From contig CP016211.1 in NCBI GenBank assembly GCA_001931535.1, positions 6,121,573-6,185,572 on the forward strand: a stretch of DNA of 64,000 nucleotides, given 5' to 3'. A program made the position numbers and the translations under genes. This document shows, one piece after another, positions 54,385 to 63,179 of the stretch. The notes under the pieces are model-generated. The model was given only the letters and a program-made list of their open reading frames with translations, had not been told where the DNA came from and ran no database searches. Origin of the DNA: Minicystis rosea. GTDB lineage: Bacteria; Myxococcota_A; Polyangia; Polyangiales; Polyangiaceae. Positions within the stretch are counted from its first letter, which is position 1. The number at the start of each line of letters is the position of its first letter.

Positions 54385-55979
54385 GCACGGCTTCGCGATT
54401 CTCCTCGATGCGCCGCTCCGCCGCCGCCGCGGCCTTGCTCGCGGCGACGCTCGCGCCGAAGGGCGCGCAGGCCACGGGATTCACCGACATCGGTGAGGAC
54501 ATCAAGGCGCAGACGGAGACCACGTTCAAGATCAACGGCGCCCTCCGCGTGCGCGGCGCGGCGTTCTACAACCTCGATCTCGATCGCGGGCCGACGCCCT
54601 CCGGCAAGCTGTTCTTCCCCGTCCCGCTCGCCGATCCCAAAGGCCAGTGGCTCGCCGCCGCGGATCTGCGGCTCCGCACCGATCTCGCGTTCTACGCCCC
54701 GTTTGCCAGCGTGGCCGTGAAGGCGCGCGTGGACGTGCCCGACAACCTCGTGCTCGGTGGCACGCCCGAGGGCATCCCCGGTGGGTCGACGACGCAGCTC
54801 CCCACCGCGGCGCTGCGGATTCGCCGCGTGTACGGCGAAGCGCTCACGCCCATCGGGGTGATCGCCGCCGGCCGCATGGGCAGCCATTGGGGCCTCGGCA
54901 TCCTCACCAACGGTGGTGATTGCGTCGATTGCAACAGCGGTGACGCCGCCGATCGCATCGCCTTCATCACCCCCATCGGCGGCTTCATCTGGGCTGCGTC
55001 CTTCGACTTCTCGGCCACCGGGCCTTCGCAGCCCGGCAAGATTCCCACGGCCGCGATCAACATCGATCCCACCTCGGACGTGCGCACGGTCACCGTCGCG
55101 TTCCTCCGCTGGCGTGACGAGCGCGCCCGCGAGCGGCGGCGCAAGGCGGGCAAAACGACACTCGAGCTGGGTGCCTATGCGTCGCACCGCTGGCAGAAGA
55201 ACGATGTCCCCGCGACCTATCTGCCCGTCGCCACCCAAGTGCCTTTGACGACCTCGCAGGTGATGTACCGCGGCTACACGGCCACGGCCGCCGACGCCTG
55301 GACGCGGCTCTCGGGGCCTTGGGGCCGCATCGAGGCCGAGGCGGCGGTGCTGATTGCCAAGGTCGATCAACCGAGCTTGATCCCGGGTGTCCTCGTCAAC
55401 AAGCCGGTCAAGTCCCTGCAAATCGGGGCCGCGCTGGAGAGCGAGTTCGGCTCTCCCGAGGACGCGGTCACCGGCGGCATCGACATCGGTTATGCGAGCG
55501 GCGATGCGGCGCCCGGCTTCGGCGCCAATCCATCGCTCAATGCCGCGCAGCCGAAGAAGGGTGATTTGGATGGGCCGCAGGGAAATCCCCCCTACGACAA
55601 TGCCATCAACAACTTCCGCTTCCACCCGGATTATCGCGTCGATCGCATCCTCTTCCGGGAGCTGATCGGCACGGTCACGGACGCGGTCTACGTGCGCCCG
55701 CACGTGCGCTGGAACATGGTGCGTCTCGGGACGAGCTGGCTCACGGCCTCGCTGGCTGCGGTCGCCTCGTTCACCACCTTCGCGAGCTCGGCGCCCGGCG
55801 GCAAGGCGCCGCTCGGCGTGGAGATCGACCCCACCCTCTCCTATGGCAGCAGGGATGGATTCGCCGCCGCGATCGAGCACGCCGCGCTCATCCCGCTCGC
55901 CGGTCTCGACAACAACGAGCTCGGCCTCAAGGCCAAACCCGCGCAGCTCATCCGGCTGCGCCTCATGTACGCTTTCTGA
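54381..55979 (+). CDS. Predicted outer-membrane protein (TIGR04551-like)
   Basis: 532 residues from the GTG at 54381, with GGAGGAG upstream; the GTGA overlaps the hydrolase stop. A signal peptide ends near GAQA. The remainder alternates like transmembrane beta-strands (FKINGALRVRGAAFYNLDLD; TLELGAYASHRWQKN; GGIDIGYASGDAAPGFG) and ends with the phenylalanine expected for outer-membrane insertion (RLRLMYAF). It resembles a myxobacterial family that I recall as TIGR04551. Possibly a channel or lipid-binding barrel that works with the adjoining lipoproteins. Confidence 0.82.
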   Translation: MSTASRFSSMRRSAAAAALLAATLAPKGAQATGFTDIGEDIKAQTETTFKINGALRVRGAAFYNLDLDRGPTPSGKLFFPVPLADPKGQWLAAADLRLRTDLAFYAPFASVAVKARVDVPDNLVLGGTPEGIPGGSTTQLPTAALRIRRVYGEALTPIGVIAAGRMGSHWGLGILTNGGDCVDCNSGDAADRIAFITPIGGFIWAASFDFSATGPSQPGKIPTAAINIDPTSDVRTVTVAFLRWRDERARERRRKAGKTTLELGAYASHRWQKNDVPATYLPVATQVPLTTSQVMYRGYTATAADAWTRLSGPWGRIEAEAAVLIAKVDQPSLIPGVLVNKPVKSLQIGAALESEFGSPEDAVTGGIDIGYASGDAAPGFGANPSLNAAQPKKGDLDGPQGNPPYDNAINNFRFHPDYRVDRILFRELIGTVTDAVYVRPHVRWNMVRLGTSWLTASLAAVASFTTFASSAPGGKAPLGVEIDPTLSYGSRDGFAAAIEHAALIPLAGLDNNELGLKAKPAQLIRLRLMYAF

Positions 55980-55982
55980 TCC

Positions 55983-56822
55983 ATGAGGCCCATGAAGCAC
56001 CTTGCCTTCCTCGCGGTCGCCCTGCTCACGGGTTGTGGAGACAACCTCACGCATCCGCCGGATCGGCCGGACTACACCAACGACGCCGGCCCGCTTCAAT
56101 GTGTGCCCAACCTCGATGGCAAGATCGAGGCCGCCGAGCTCAAGACGGTCCTCGACGTGCCGGTGAGCTACGTCGTCTCCCCGGCTGGGCAGCAGCGCAT
56201 GGTGGATCTCGTGGGCGAGACCGACGGCGCCGGCCACCGCATCTGGGATTTCTCGCAGGATTTCGCGAGCGACACCAAAGCCACCATCATGGCCACGGCG
56301 CTCACCGACAAGTGGTTTCAAGGCTCCTTCCCCAATGGCCAGTGGGTCGCGCCGGTCGACGCCGGGGGCAGCATCGAAGGGGTGTATTCGGCGGACGATC
56401 AAGCCATCTACCTTCATGGCATCGCCTCGAAGGAGGAAGCGCCCGCGACGGGCAAGACGCTCGTCGTCTACGACGCGCCCGTGGCCATCTATCGCTTGCC
56501 GCTCGCGCCCGGCGCCTCGTGGGTGTCGGTGGGCAAGGCCGAGAACGCGATGATCAACGGCCTGCCTTACGCCGGCACGGACACCTATGAAGTGAAGGAC
56601 GATGCCACCGGGCAGGTCGCGTTGCACGACTTCACCTTCACCCAGGTGCACCGCATCCGCACCAAGGTGACGCTCGCGCCGGCGGCCGGGGCCACGCAGG
56701 TGACGCGTCAGGTCGCCTTCGTGTTCGAGTGCTACGGCGAGGTCGTGCGGGCGACGAGCAACACGGGCGAGACGAACGAAGATTTCACCAGCGCGGCCGA
56801 GGTGCGCCGCCTGGGTCAATGA
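55983..56822 (+). CDS. Secreted lipoprotein, second member of the cluster pair
   Basis: 279 residues, 3 bases after the barrel gene. The lipobox Cys is at 18 (ALLTGC). The mature domain begins with the phrase CVPNLDGKIEAAEL, which aligns with CSPNNDGVITRQEV in the first lipoprotein, and the two share the closing motif. Between are beta-strand segments (AIYLHGIASKEEAPATGKTL; IYRLPLAPGASWVSVG). Function unknown; the pair probably binds a ligand at the surface with the hydrolase and barrel. Confidence 0.82.
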   Translation: MRPMKHLAFLAVALLTGCGDNLTHPPDRPDYTNDAGPLQCVPNLDGKIEAAELKTVLDVPVSYVVSPAGQQRMVDLVGETDGAGHRIWDFSQDFASDTKATIMATALTDKWFQGSFPNGQWVAPVDAGGSIEGVYSADDQAIYLHGIASKEEAPATGKTLVVYDAPVAIYRLPLAPGASWVSVGKAENAMINGLPYAGTDTYEVKDDATGQVALHDFTFTQVHRIRTKVTLAPAAGATQVTRQVAFVFECYGEVVRATSNTGETNEDFTSAAEVRRLGQ

Positions 56823-56833
56823 GGAGAACGACG

Positions 56834-57115
56834 ATGTTCGCTTGGGACATGTGGAAGAAGGGCTTCGACGCCTGGGAGAGCGCCACGGCCAATTACATGG
56901 AGCAGGTCCTCAAGAATCCGCTCCTGCTCGGGCCCTCCGGCAAGCTGATGGCGGAGACGTTCAAGGCCAAGGCGCAGGCCGACAAGGCCACGGCGCAGTG
57001 GCTCGGGATGATGGGCCTCCCCACGAAGCGCGATCAGGAGCGCACGCTGCACGCGCTCAACCAGATTCAAAGCCGTCTCGCCGACATCGAGGAAAAGCTC
57101 GCCGAGAGAAAGTAG
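56834..57115 (+). CDS. PhaE/phasin-like protein
   Basis: 93 residues from the ATG at 56834 with GAGGAG upstream; an ATG at 56819 overlapping the previous stop is possible. It has a Trp-rich N-terminus (WDMWKKGFDAWESATANYME), a conserved PSGKLMAETFKAKAQAD and GLPTKRDQERTLHALNQI followed by SRLADIEEKL, the coiled-coil signature of class III synthase PhaE subunits and related phasins. Much shorter than a full PhaE (about 360). It probably binds PHA granules or PhaC. Confidence 0.78.
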   Translation: MFAWDMWKKGFDAWESATANYMEQVLKNPLLLGPSGKLMAETFKAKAQADKATAQWLGMMGLPTKRDQERTLHALNQIQSRLADIEEKLAERK

Positions 57116-57121
57116 GGGGCC

Positions 57122-58849
57122 ATGGACATCACGCCGTTCACCGAGCTCAAGATCGCGCCGCGCGCCATCTTCGATACCCTGCCCGAGCGCCGCTCGCGCG
57201 TGCGCTACATGTTGCCCACGCCGAACGGTGATTGGCGCGCGATCACCTGGGGCGCCCACGCGGCGCAGATCCGGCAAATCGCGCTCTTCCTCGGCACGTG
57301 CGGTCTCGGGATGGGCGATCGCGGCGCCGTCTACGCGCCCAATCGGGTGGAGTGGATGGCGGCCGCGCTCGGCATCCAGGCGGCCGGCGGCGTGATGGTC
57401 CCTGTCTATGCGGCGAACACGGCGGAGCAAGCCGCGTACGTCGTCGAGCACAGCGACGCCAAGGTAGTCTTCGTCGACACACCGGGTCTCCTCTCACGTG
57501 TCCTCGAGGCGTGGCCGGCATATGCCAACGTGAATCGCGTGGTGTTGCTCGACGACGGCCTCGACGCCGCCGCCGTGCTCGCCAAGCTGCGCGCCGCGGG
57601 CAAGGCGGTGCCGAGCTATGCCGAGGTGGATCGCAAGCTCGTCACGTGGTCGCGCGCGCTCGCCGCCGGCGCGGCGCGCGATCGCGAAGAGCCCGCCGCC
57701 TTCGAGCAAACGATGCACGCCGTCTCGCTCGATCAGCCGGGGGTGATGCTCTATACGAGCGGCACCTCGGGCAACCCCAAGGGCGTTCCGCTCACGCATC
57801 GCAACGTGGCCGTCAACGGGCGCGACTGGCTCGAGTGCCTCATCTCGCTCATCGACGACAACTCGGTGGATCTGTTGTGGCTGCCCTTCAGCCACATCTT
57901 CGGCTTCGGTGAAGCGTGCCTCGGCAACACGCTCGGATTCACCACCTACATGACCGAGCCGCAGCACCTCATGGATCGGCTCCCCGAGGTGCGGCCCAAC
58001 GTGTTCATGTCGGTCCCCTCGGTGTGGGAAAAGCTCGCCATCGCCTCGATGGCAGCCCCCGAGGGGAAGCAGAAGGAGACGCTCGCGGCGCTCACGGGCG
58101 GCCGCTTCAAATTCTGTCTCTCGGGCGGAGCGGGCTTGAAGCGCGAGGTGAAGGAGTTCTTCCACCAGCAGGGCACGCTCATCATCGAGGGATACGGTCT
58201 CACCGAGACCTCACCCACGCTGACCATGAATCGGCCCGACGCCTTCCGCTTCGACACGGTGGGCAAGCCGTTCCCCTCGGTGGAGATCAAGCTCGCCGAG
58301 GACGGCGAGATCCTGGCCAAGGGCGACAACGTCTTTTCGGGCTATCACAAGGATCCGGCCGCCTCGAAGGAGGCTTTCACCGACGATGGTTGGTTCAAGA
58401 CCGGTGACGTCGGCCGGTGGACGGAGGACGGTTTCCTCCAAATCATCGATCGGAAGAAGGACATCCTCGTGACCGCCGGCGGCAAGAACGTGCCTCCGGC
58501 CAACATCGAGCTTCGTTTCCGGGACGATCCGTTCATCGAGCACGTGGTGGTCTACGGCGATGGGAAGAAGTTTCTCACGGCCGGCGTGTGGCTCCGCGAG
58601 GACGCGGTGAAAGCCCATTTGGCCGAGCGCGGCGTGAGCGCCGAGGCAAGCGCGGCGGCCGTTCACGAGCTCGTGACCTCCCGCATCGAGAAGGTCAATG
58701 CGGGCCTGGCGAGCTACGAGAGCATCAAGAAGTTCGCCGTCATCGAGGTGCCTTTGACCATCAACGACGGCCTCCTCACCACCACGCTCAAGATCCGTCG
58801 CAAGAAGGTTTACGAGCGTTTCCGCGACGTGTTCGAAGGGCTTTATTGA
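57122..58849 (+). CDS. Long-chain fatty acyl-CoA ligase (AMP-forming)
   Basis: 575 residues. The AMP-binding motifs are intact: P-loop LYTSGTSGNPKGVPLTH, EGYGLTETSP, GWFKTGDVGRW, and the lysine-bearing KKDILVTAGGKNV; the C-terminal domain ends KIRRKKVYERF. It activates free fatty acids to acyl-CoA through an acyl-adenylate. It follows the PhaE-like gene by 6 bases and would convert acids released by the hydrolase into substrates for beta-oxidation or PHA monomer supply. Cytoplasmic, perhaps membrane-peripheral. Confidence 0.94.
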   Translation: MDITPFTELKIAPRAIFDTLPERRSRVRYMLPTPNGDWRAITWGAHAAQIRQIALFLGTCGLGMGDRGAVYAPNRVEWMAAALGIQAAGGVMVPVYAANTAEQAAYVVEHSDAKVVFVDTPGLLSRVLEAWPAYANVNRVVLLDDGLDAAAVLAKLRAAGKAVPSYAEVDRKLVTWSRALAAGAARDREEPAAFEQTMHAVSLDQPGVMLYTSGTSGNPKGVPLTHRNVAVNGRDWLECLISLIDDNSVDLLWLPFSHIFGFGEACLGNTLGFTTYMTEPQHLMDRLPEVRPNVFMSVPSVWEKLAIASMAAPEGKQKETLAALTGGRFKFCLSGGAGLKREVKEFFHQQGTLIIEGYGLTETSPTLTMNRPDAFRFDTVGKPFPSVEIKLAEDGEILAKGDNVFSGYHKDPAASKEAFTDDGWFKTGDVGRWTEDGFLQIIDRKKDILVTAGGKNVPPANIELRFRDDPFIEHVVVYGDGKKFLTAGVWLREDAVKAHLAERGVSAEASAAAVHELVTSRIEKVNAGLASYESIKKFAVIEVPLTINDGLLTTTLKIRRKKVYERFRDVFEGLY

Positions 58850-58854
58850 TCTTC

Positions 58855-58963
58855 GCGCCGCCGCCTCGGAGCGGCGGCGCACTGACATCCTCCGTCGCCC
58901 GGCCCATCCGTCGATGGGCCGGTGAGGCGAGGTTCATTCTCCGGACGCGAAGACGCGTCCGGA
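58855..58963. repeat. Three consecutive perfect hairpins
   Basis: Hairpin 1: GCGCCGCCGC (58855-58864) with GCGGCGGCGC (58871-58880). Hairpin 2: CCGGCCCATC (58899-58908) with GATGGGCCGG (58913-58922). Hairpin 3: TCCGGACGCG (58940-58949) with CGCGTCCGGA (58954-58963). Each has a 10-bp stem and a loop of 4-6 bases. No T-runs. They separate the acyl-CoA ligase from the SDR. Confidence 0.85.
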
Positions 58964-59010
58964 CATCGATTCGCATTCATCGACCTCGTGGGGGATTTGG
59001 GAGAGACAGC

Positions 59011-59760
59011 GTGCAACTGAAAGATCTCAAGATCATCGTCACCGGCGCGGCGCAGGGCATGGGCGCGCATTTCGCGAAGCAGCTCTTCGAGGCGGGCGCG
59101 CAGGTCGCCGCGGGCGACGTCAACGAGGCGGCGCTCGAGACGCTCCCCGCCGGCATTCACCGGCGCAAGCTCGATGTCTCGAAGGAGCAAGACGTCGTCG
59201 ACTTCGTGAATTTCGCCCGCGAGGCGATGGGCGGGCTCAACGGGCTCGTCAACAACGCTGGGATCATCCGTGATGGTCTGTTGGTGAAGCGCGACAAGAC
59301 CACCGGCGCGGTGGTGCGCTTCCCGACCGAGAACTGGAACGCCGTCCTCGGCGTCAACCTCACCGGCGCGACGTGGATGGTGCGCGAGGTGGTGGCCAAG
59401 ATGGTCGAGACCGAGTCGCGCCCCGGCGTGATCGTGAACCTCTCCTCCATCTCGCGCCTCGGCAACCGCGGACAGTCCAACTACGTGGCAGCCAAGGCGG
59501 CGCTCGCGGCCAACACGGTGACGTGGGCGCGCGAGTTCGCGTCGTACGGAATCCGCGTGGGCGCCGTGGCGCCGGGCATGATCGAAACGCCCATGACGCA
59601 GGGAATGCACCAGAAGGCGCGCGACGCCCTGGTCGCTGCCGTGCCGTGCGGGCGCATCGGTGTGCCCGAAGACATCTGGCTGGCGGTCAAGTTCGTCCTC
59701 GAGTGCGATTACTTCAACGGCGCCACGATCGACGTGAACGGTGGTCTGGTGATGACCTGA
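59011..59760 (+). CDS. FabG-like short-chain dehydrogenase/reductase
   Basis: 249 residues from a GTG at 59011, with GGGAGAG upstream. TGAAQGMG cofactor loop, NNAGIIRD, catalytic Ser in VNLSSISRLG, YVAAK (YxxxK) and AVAPGMIETPM are all present. The NNAGIIRDG and length match FabG/PhaB reductases, which convert 3-ketoacyl groups to (R)-3-hydroxyacyl units, the monomers of PHA. Assignment as the PHA reductase is by context only. Separated from the acyl-CoA ligase by three hairpins. Confidence 0.9.
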   Translation: MQLKDLKIIVTGAAQGMGAHFAKQLFEAGAQVAAGDVNEAALETLPAGIHRRKLDVSKEQDVVDFVNFAREAMGGLNGLVNNAGIIRDGLLVKRDKTTGAVVRFPTENWNAVLGVNLTGATWMVREVVAKMVETESRPGVIVNLSSISRLGNRGQSNYVAAKAALAANTVTWAREFASYGIRVGAVAPGMIETPMTQGMHQKARDALVAAVPCGRIGVPEDIWLAVKFVLECDYFNGATIDVNGGLVMT

Positions 59761-59780
59761 GGCAAGCAGCCGCGCACCGC

Positions 59781-59814
59781 CCGCGGCAGCCGCGCGCATC
59801 GGCGACTGCCGCGG
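59781..59814 (+). terminator. Hairpin after the SDR gene
   Basis: CCGCGGCAG (59781-59789) pairs with CTGCCGCGG (59806-59814) around a 16-base loop, 20 bases past the SDR stop. Confidence 0.45.
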
Positions 59815-59850
59815 AATTCGGCTTGACGGCCGGGCACGAGGCCGCATCGA

Positions 59851-62022
59851 ATGGACCGATATACGATGCGGATTGCGCTGACCTACAACCTCAAAATCAC
59901 CGGGTCTCCCGAAGAGGCCGAGTTCGACAGCCCACAAACCATCGACGCCATCACTGCCGCGCTCGAACGAGCGGGGCACGAGGTGGAGCGCATCGAGGTC
60001 AGCGGCCCCGCCTCGCGGGTGATCGCTCGGCTCGAAGCGCTCCAGCCGGATCTCATCTTCAACACCGCCGAAGGACATAAAGGCAAGACGCGCGAGGCCT
60101 TCTATCCTTCGCTCTTCGACGAGCTCGGCATCCCCTTCACCGGGTCCGACGCCTACGCGCTCTGCATCACGCTCGACAAGATCCTCACGAAGCGCATCCT
60201 CTCCGGCTACGGCGTGCCGACCCCGCGTGCCCGCCTCGTCTCGCGCGCCACCATCGAGAGCGGCGCGCTCGACGACGTGACGTTTCCGGTGATCGTCAAA
60301 CCGAATTTCGAGGGCTCGTCGAAGGGCATCTCGGGCGCGACCAGCGTGTGCGAGGACGCGTACGAGCTGGCTGAGCTCGTCGATCGCCTGCTCGGCCGCT
60401 TCGAGGCAGGCCTCATCGTCGAGCGCTACGTGCGCGGCACCGACGTGGCTTGCCACTTCGTGGAGGGCCTCGGCACGGATGGTCTCCTCGCGCCGGTGGA
60501 GGTCGTGATCGACCCGCAATTCGCCGGCCTCTACAACGTCTACGACTATCAGCTCAAGAACGTGAAGCCCGATCACGTGACCGTGCGCCCGGCGGAGCTG
60601 CCGGCGCCCGTGATCGAGCGCCTCAAGGCGCTCACCCGGCGCATCGTGCGCGCAGTGGATGTCCGCGACATCGCCCGATGCGAGTTCCGCGTCACGCCGC
60701 CCACGGCCACGCAAGGTTACGAGATTCACTTCCTCGAGGTCGACGCGCTGCCCACGCTCGATCCGGCGGCCGGCATCTTCGTCGCCGCGAAGCAGACCGG
60801 CCACGACTACGACGCCGTCCTCCGCGCGGTGGTGAAGAGCGCGTGCAAGCGCCGCGGGCTCGTGGCCCTGCTCGATCAGGTGCCCCAGAAGAAGTCGAAG
60901 AAGCTCCGCGTGGGGCTCACCTTCAACATGAAGCGCGTCGATCCCGCGGAGAACGACGCCGAGGCGGAGTTCGATTCGCCGCGCACCATCGCCGCCATCA
61001 CGGCCGCGATCGAGAGCTACGGCCACACCGTGGTCCCGCTGGAAGCGACGGCCGATCTCCCGCGCGCGCTCACCGGCGCGGCGCCCGACGTGGTCTTCAA
61101 CATCGCCGAAGGCGCGCGCGGCCGCGGCCGCGAGGCGCAGGTGCCCGCGCTCTGCGAGCTCCTCGGGATCCCCTACAGCGGCAGCGATCCGACGACGCTC
61201 TCCATCTGCCTCGACAAGGGCCTGACCAAACAGATCCTGCGCTCCGCGGGCATCGACACGGCCGAGTGGCAAGTGATCACCACGGGCCGGGAGAAGCTCA
61301 AGCCCTTCCGTTATCCGGTGATCGTGAAGCCCAACGCCGAGGGCACGTCGAAGGGCATCACCTCGGCCTCGGTGGTGAAGGACGAGGCCTCCGCGCGGGC
61401 CGCGGCGCGCGCGCTCGTGGAGCGTTATGGACAGCCCGCGCTCGTGGAGGAGTACATCGTCGGTCGCGAGTTCACCGTGGGCCTGCTCGGCGAGCGGCGG
61501 CCGAAGGTGCTGCCGCCGATGGAGGTCGTGTTCATCGACCCCAAGGGCCTCCCCGTCTACGGCTTCGAGGAGAAGCAGAGCGACACGCCGCGGGTGCGCT
61601 TCGAGTGCCCCGCGCAGCTCACGCCCGCGGAGCAGAAGCGCATCGAGAAGACGGTGCGCGACACCTTCAGCGCGCTCGATTGCCGCGACGTGGCCCGCGT
61701 CGATCTGCGCATGGCCGCCGACGGCAAGGTCTACGTGATCGAGATCAACCCGCTGCCCGGCCTGACCCCGGATTTCAGCGATCTGTGCACCATCGCCCGC
61801 GTGAACGGGATGGATTACCGCATGCTCATCGGCGAGATCCTCGCCGGCTGCCTCAAGCGTCACCGCGAGGCCCGCGCTGCGACTGCGACGACACCGGCGC
61901 CCGCGCCTTCTCTACCCGCGGCGCCCGCGGCGCCCGCGGCGGGCACGCCGCCCGCGCCGCCCGTGGAGGGCAATGGGAAGCAGGCCACGGTCATCCAAGC
62001 GAAGGGGTCCATCACGACGTGA
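59851..62022 (+). CDS. Tandem ATP-grasp protein: two D-Ala-D-Ala-ligase-like modules in one chain
   Basis: 723 residues. Two homologous modules: the first (about 6-350) begins MRIALTYNLK and the second (about 358-675) LRVGLTFNMK. Each has the Ddl-like order: acidic N-terminus, NTAEGHKGK or NIAEGARGRG, IPFTGSDAYAL or IPYSGSDPTTL, the lysine-bearing FPVIVKPNFEGSSKGI or YPVIVKPNAEGTSKGI, and a metal-binding end (FLEVDALPTLDP or VIEINPLPGLTP). Module 1 has Asp in place of the second-strand Asn (EVDALP versus EINPLP), so it may have lost or changed activity. A Pro/Ala tail follows. Ligates a carboxylate to an amine using ATP; the substrate is unknown. GAGG precedes the ATG. Confidence 0.92.
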   Translation: MDRYTMRIALTYNLKITGSPEEAEFDSPQTIDAITAALERAGHEVERIEVSGPASRVIARLEALQPDLIFNTAEGHKGKTREAFYPSLFDELGIPFTGSDAYALCITLDKILTKRILSGYGVPTPRARLVSRATIESGALDDVTFPVIVKPNFEGSSKGISGATSVCEDAYELAELVDRLLGRFEAGLIVERYVRGTDVACHFVEGLGTDGLLAPVEVVIDPQFAGLYNVYDYQLKNVKPDHVTVRPAELPAPVIERLKALTRRIVRAVDVRDIARCEFRVTPPTATQGYEIHFLEVDALPTLDPAAGIFVAAKQTGHDYDAVLRAVVKSACKRRGLVALLDQVPQKKSKKLRVGLTFNMKRVDPAENDAEAEFDSPRTIAAITAAIESYGHTVVPLEATADLPRALTGAAPDVVFNIAEGARGRGREAQVPALCELLGIPYSGSDPTTLSICLDKGLTKQILRSAGIDTAEWQVITTGREKLKPFRYPVIVKPNAEGTSKGITSASVVKDEASARAAARALVERYGQPALVEEYIVGREFTVGLLGERRPKVLPPMEVVFIDPKGLPVYGFEEKQSDTPRVRFECPAQLTPAEQKRIEKTVRDTFSALDCRDVARVDLRMAADGKVYVIEINPLPGLTPDFSDLCTIARVNGMDYRMLIGEILAGCLKRHREARAATATTPAPAPSLPAAPAAPAAGTPPAPPVEGNGKQATVIQAKGSITT

Positions 62023-62066
62023 CGGCACGGAAGCGCGTGGGCGCGAGAGGGTCGGAGGCGAGGCGC

Positions 62067-63179
62067 ATGGCGGCGCCTCCGACATCTCGACCGCGCCTGC
62101 GCGACCTCGGTGTCCGTATCGGACGCTTCCCGACCGGCGCGAACAACGCCATCACGGACGTGACGGGCGTGCGCGTCGGCCACGTGACGCTCATCGACGG
62201 CGAAGGCCCTTTGCGTCCCGGCATGGGCCCCGTGCGCACGGGCGTCACGGCCATCATCCCCGCCGCCGGCGACGTCTTCCTCCAACGCGTGTTCGCCGGC
62301 AGCTTCGTTTTGAACGGCGCCGGCGAGATGACGGGCCTTTTGCAGGTGGACGAATGGGGTCTGTGCGAGACACCCATTCTCCTCACCAACACGCTCGGCG
62401 TGGGCCGCGTCGCGGACGCCACCATTTCGTGGATCCTCCGCCATCACCCGCGCATCGGCAGCGACTTCGACGTGGTGATTCCCGTCGTCGCCGAGTGCGA
62501 CGACAGCTACCTCAACGACGCCGTCGGCCGCCACGTGACCGAGACCCATGTGTGGACCGCGCTCGACGGCGCCGAAGCTGGCCCCGTGGCCGAAGGCAAC
62601 GTGGGCGCCGGAACGGGGATGCAGACCTTCAATTTCACCGGCGGTATCGGCACCTCCAGCCGCCTCGTGGACACCGGCGTCATCAAGGCCACCGTCGGTG
62701 CCTTGGTGCTCTCCAATTTCGGCGAGCTCCCGAGCCTGCGCATCGCCGGCATCCCCGCCGGACAGCTCCTCGCCGATCAGTTCTCGCACGTGAAGCGCCG
62801 CCCCTCGGCCGGCTCCATCGTGGTGTTGATCGCCACCGACGCGCCGCTCCTCTCCCGGCAGCTCTCCCGCTTGTGCAAGCGCGGCGCGCTGGCCCTCGGC
62901 CGCGTGGGTGGCTATGCCGCCAACAACTCGGGAGAGCTCCTGTTCTCCTGGAGCACCACCAACCGTGTTCCGCGCGAGCGCGTGATGCACCACCACACCG
63001 TGGAGATCATGCTCGATACGGAGATGGATGCGCTCTACGAGGCCACCGTCGACGTGGTGGAGGAGGCCGTGCTCAACGCCATCGTCGCCGGCGTCCCGAT
63101 GACCGGGCAGAACAACCACGCCGTCCCGGCGCTGCCCATCGAGGACGTGCGCGAGCTTCTGCTCAAGCACCGCACGTGA
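62067..63179 (+). CDS. DmpA/BapA-family (P1) aminopeptidase, autoproteolytic
   Basis: 370 residues from the ATG at 62067, with GGAGG eight bases upstream; this start reproduces DmpA numbering. The self-cleavage site is Gly249-Ser250 in SAGSIVVLIATDAPLL, and Ser288 and Glu290 (YAANNSGELLFSW) match the active-site residues I recall for BapA. FNFTGGIGTSSRLVD and VGALVLSNFG are also conserved. Such enzymes release N-terminal L- or D-amino acids or beta-amino acids from peptides. It lies 44 bases after the tandem ATP-grasp gene, so ligase and peptidase are probably co-expressed. An alternative GTG at 62019 overlaps the previous stop. Confidence 0.93.
   Translation: MAAPPTSRPRLRDLGVRIGRFPTGANNAITDVTGVRVGHVTLIDGEGPLRPGMGPVRTGVTAIIPAAGDVFLQRVFAGSFVLNGAGEMTGLLQVDEWGLCETPILLTNTLGVGRVADATISWILRHHPRIGSDFDVVIPVVAECDDSYLNDAVGRHVTETHVWTALDGAEAGPVAEGNVGAGTGMQTFNFTGGIGTSSRLVDTGVIKATVGALVLSNFGELPSLRIAGIPAGQLLADQFSHVKRRPSAGSIVVLIATDAPLLSRQLSRLCKRGALALGRVGGYAANNSGELLFSWSTTNRVPRERVMHHHTVEIMLDTEMDALYEATVDVVEEAVLNAIVAGVPMTGQNNHAVPALPIEDVRELLLKHRT

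Noticed and set aside
58843..61863. 1006-residue minus-strand frame opposite the ATP-grasp gene
   Set aside because: Antisense shadow of well-supported genes; no domain seen.
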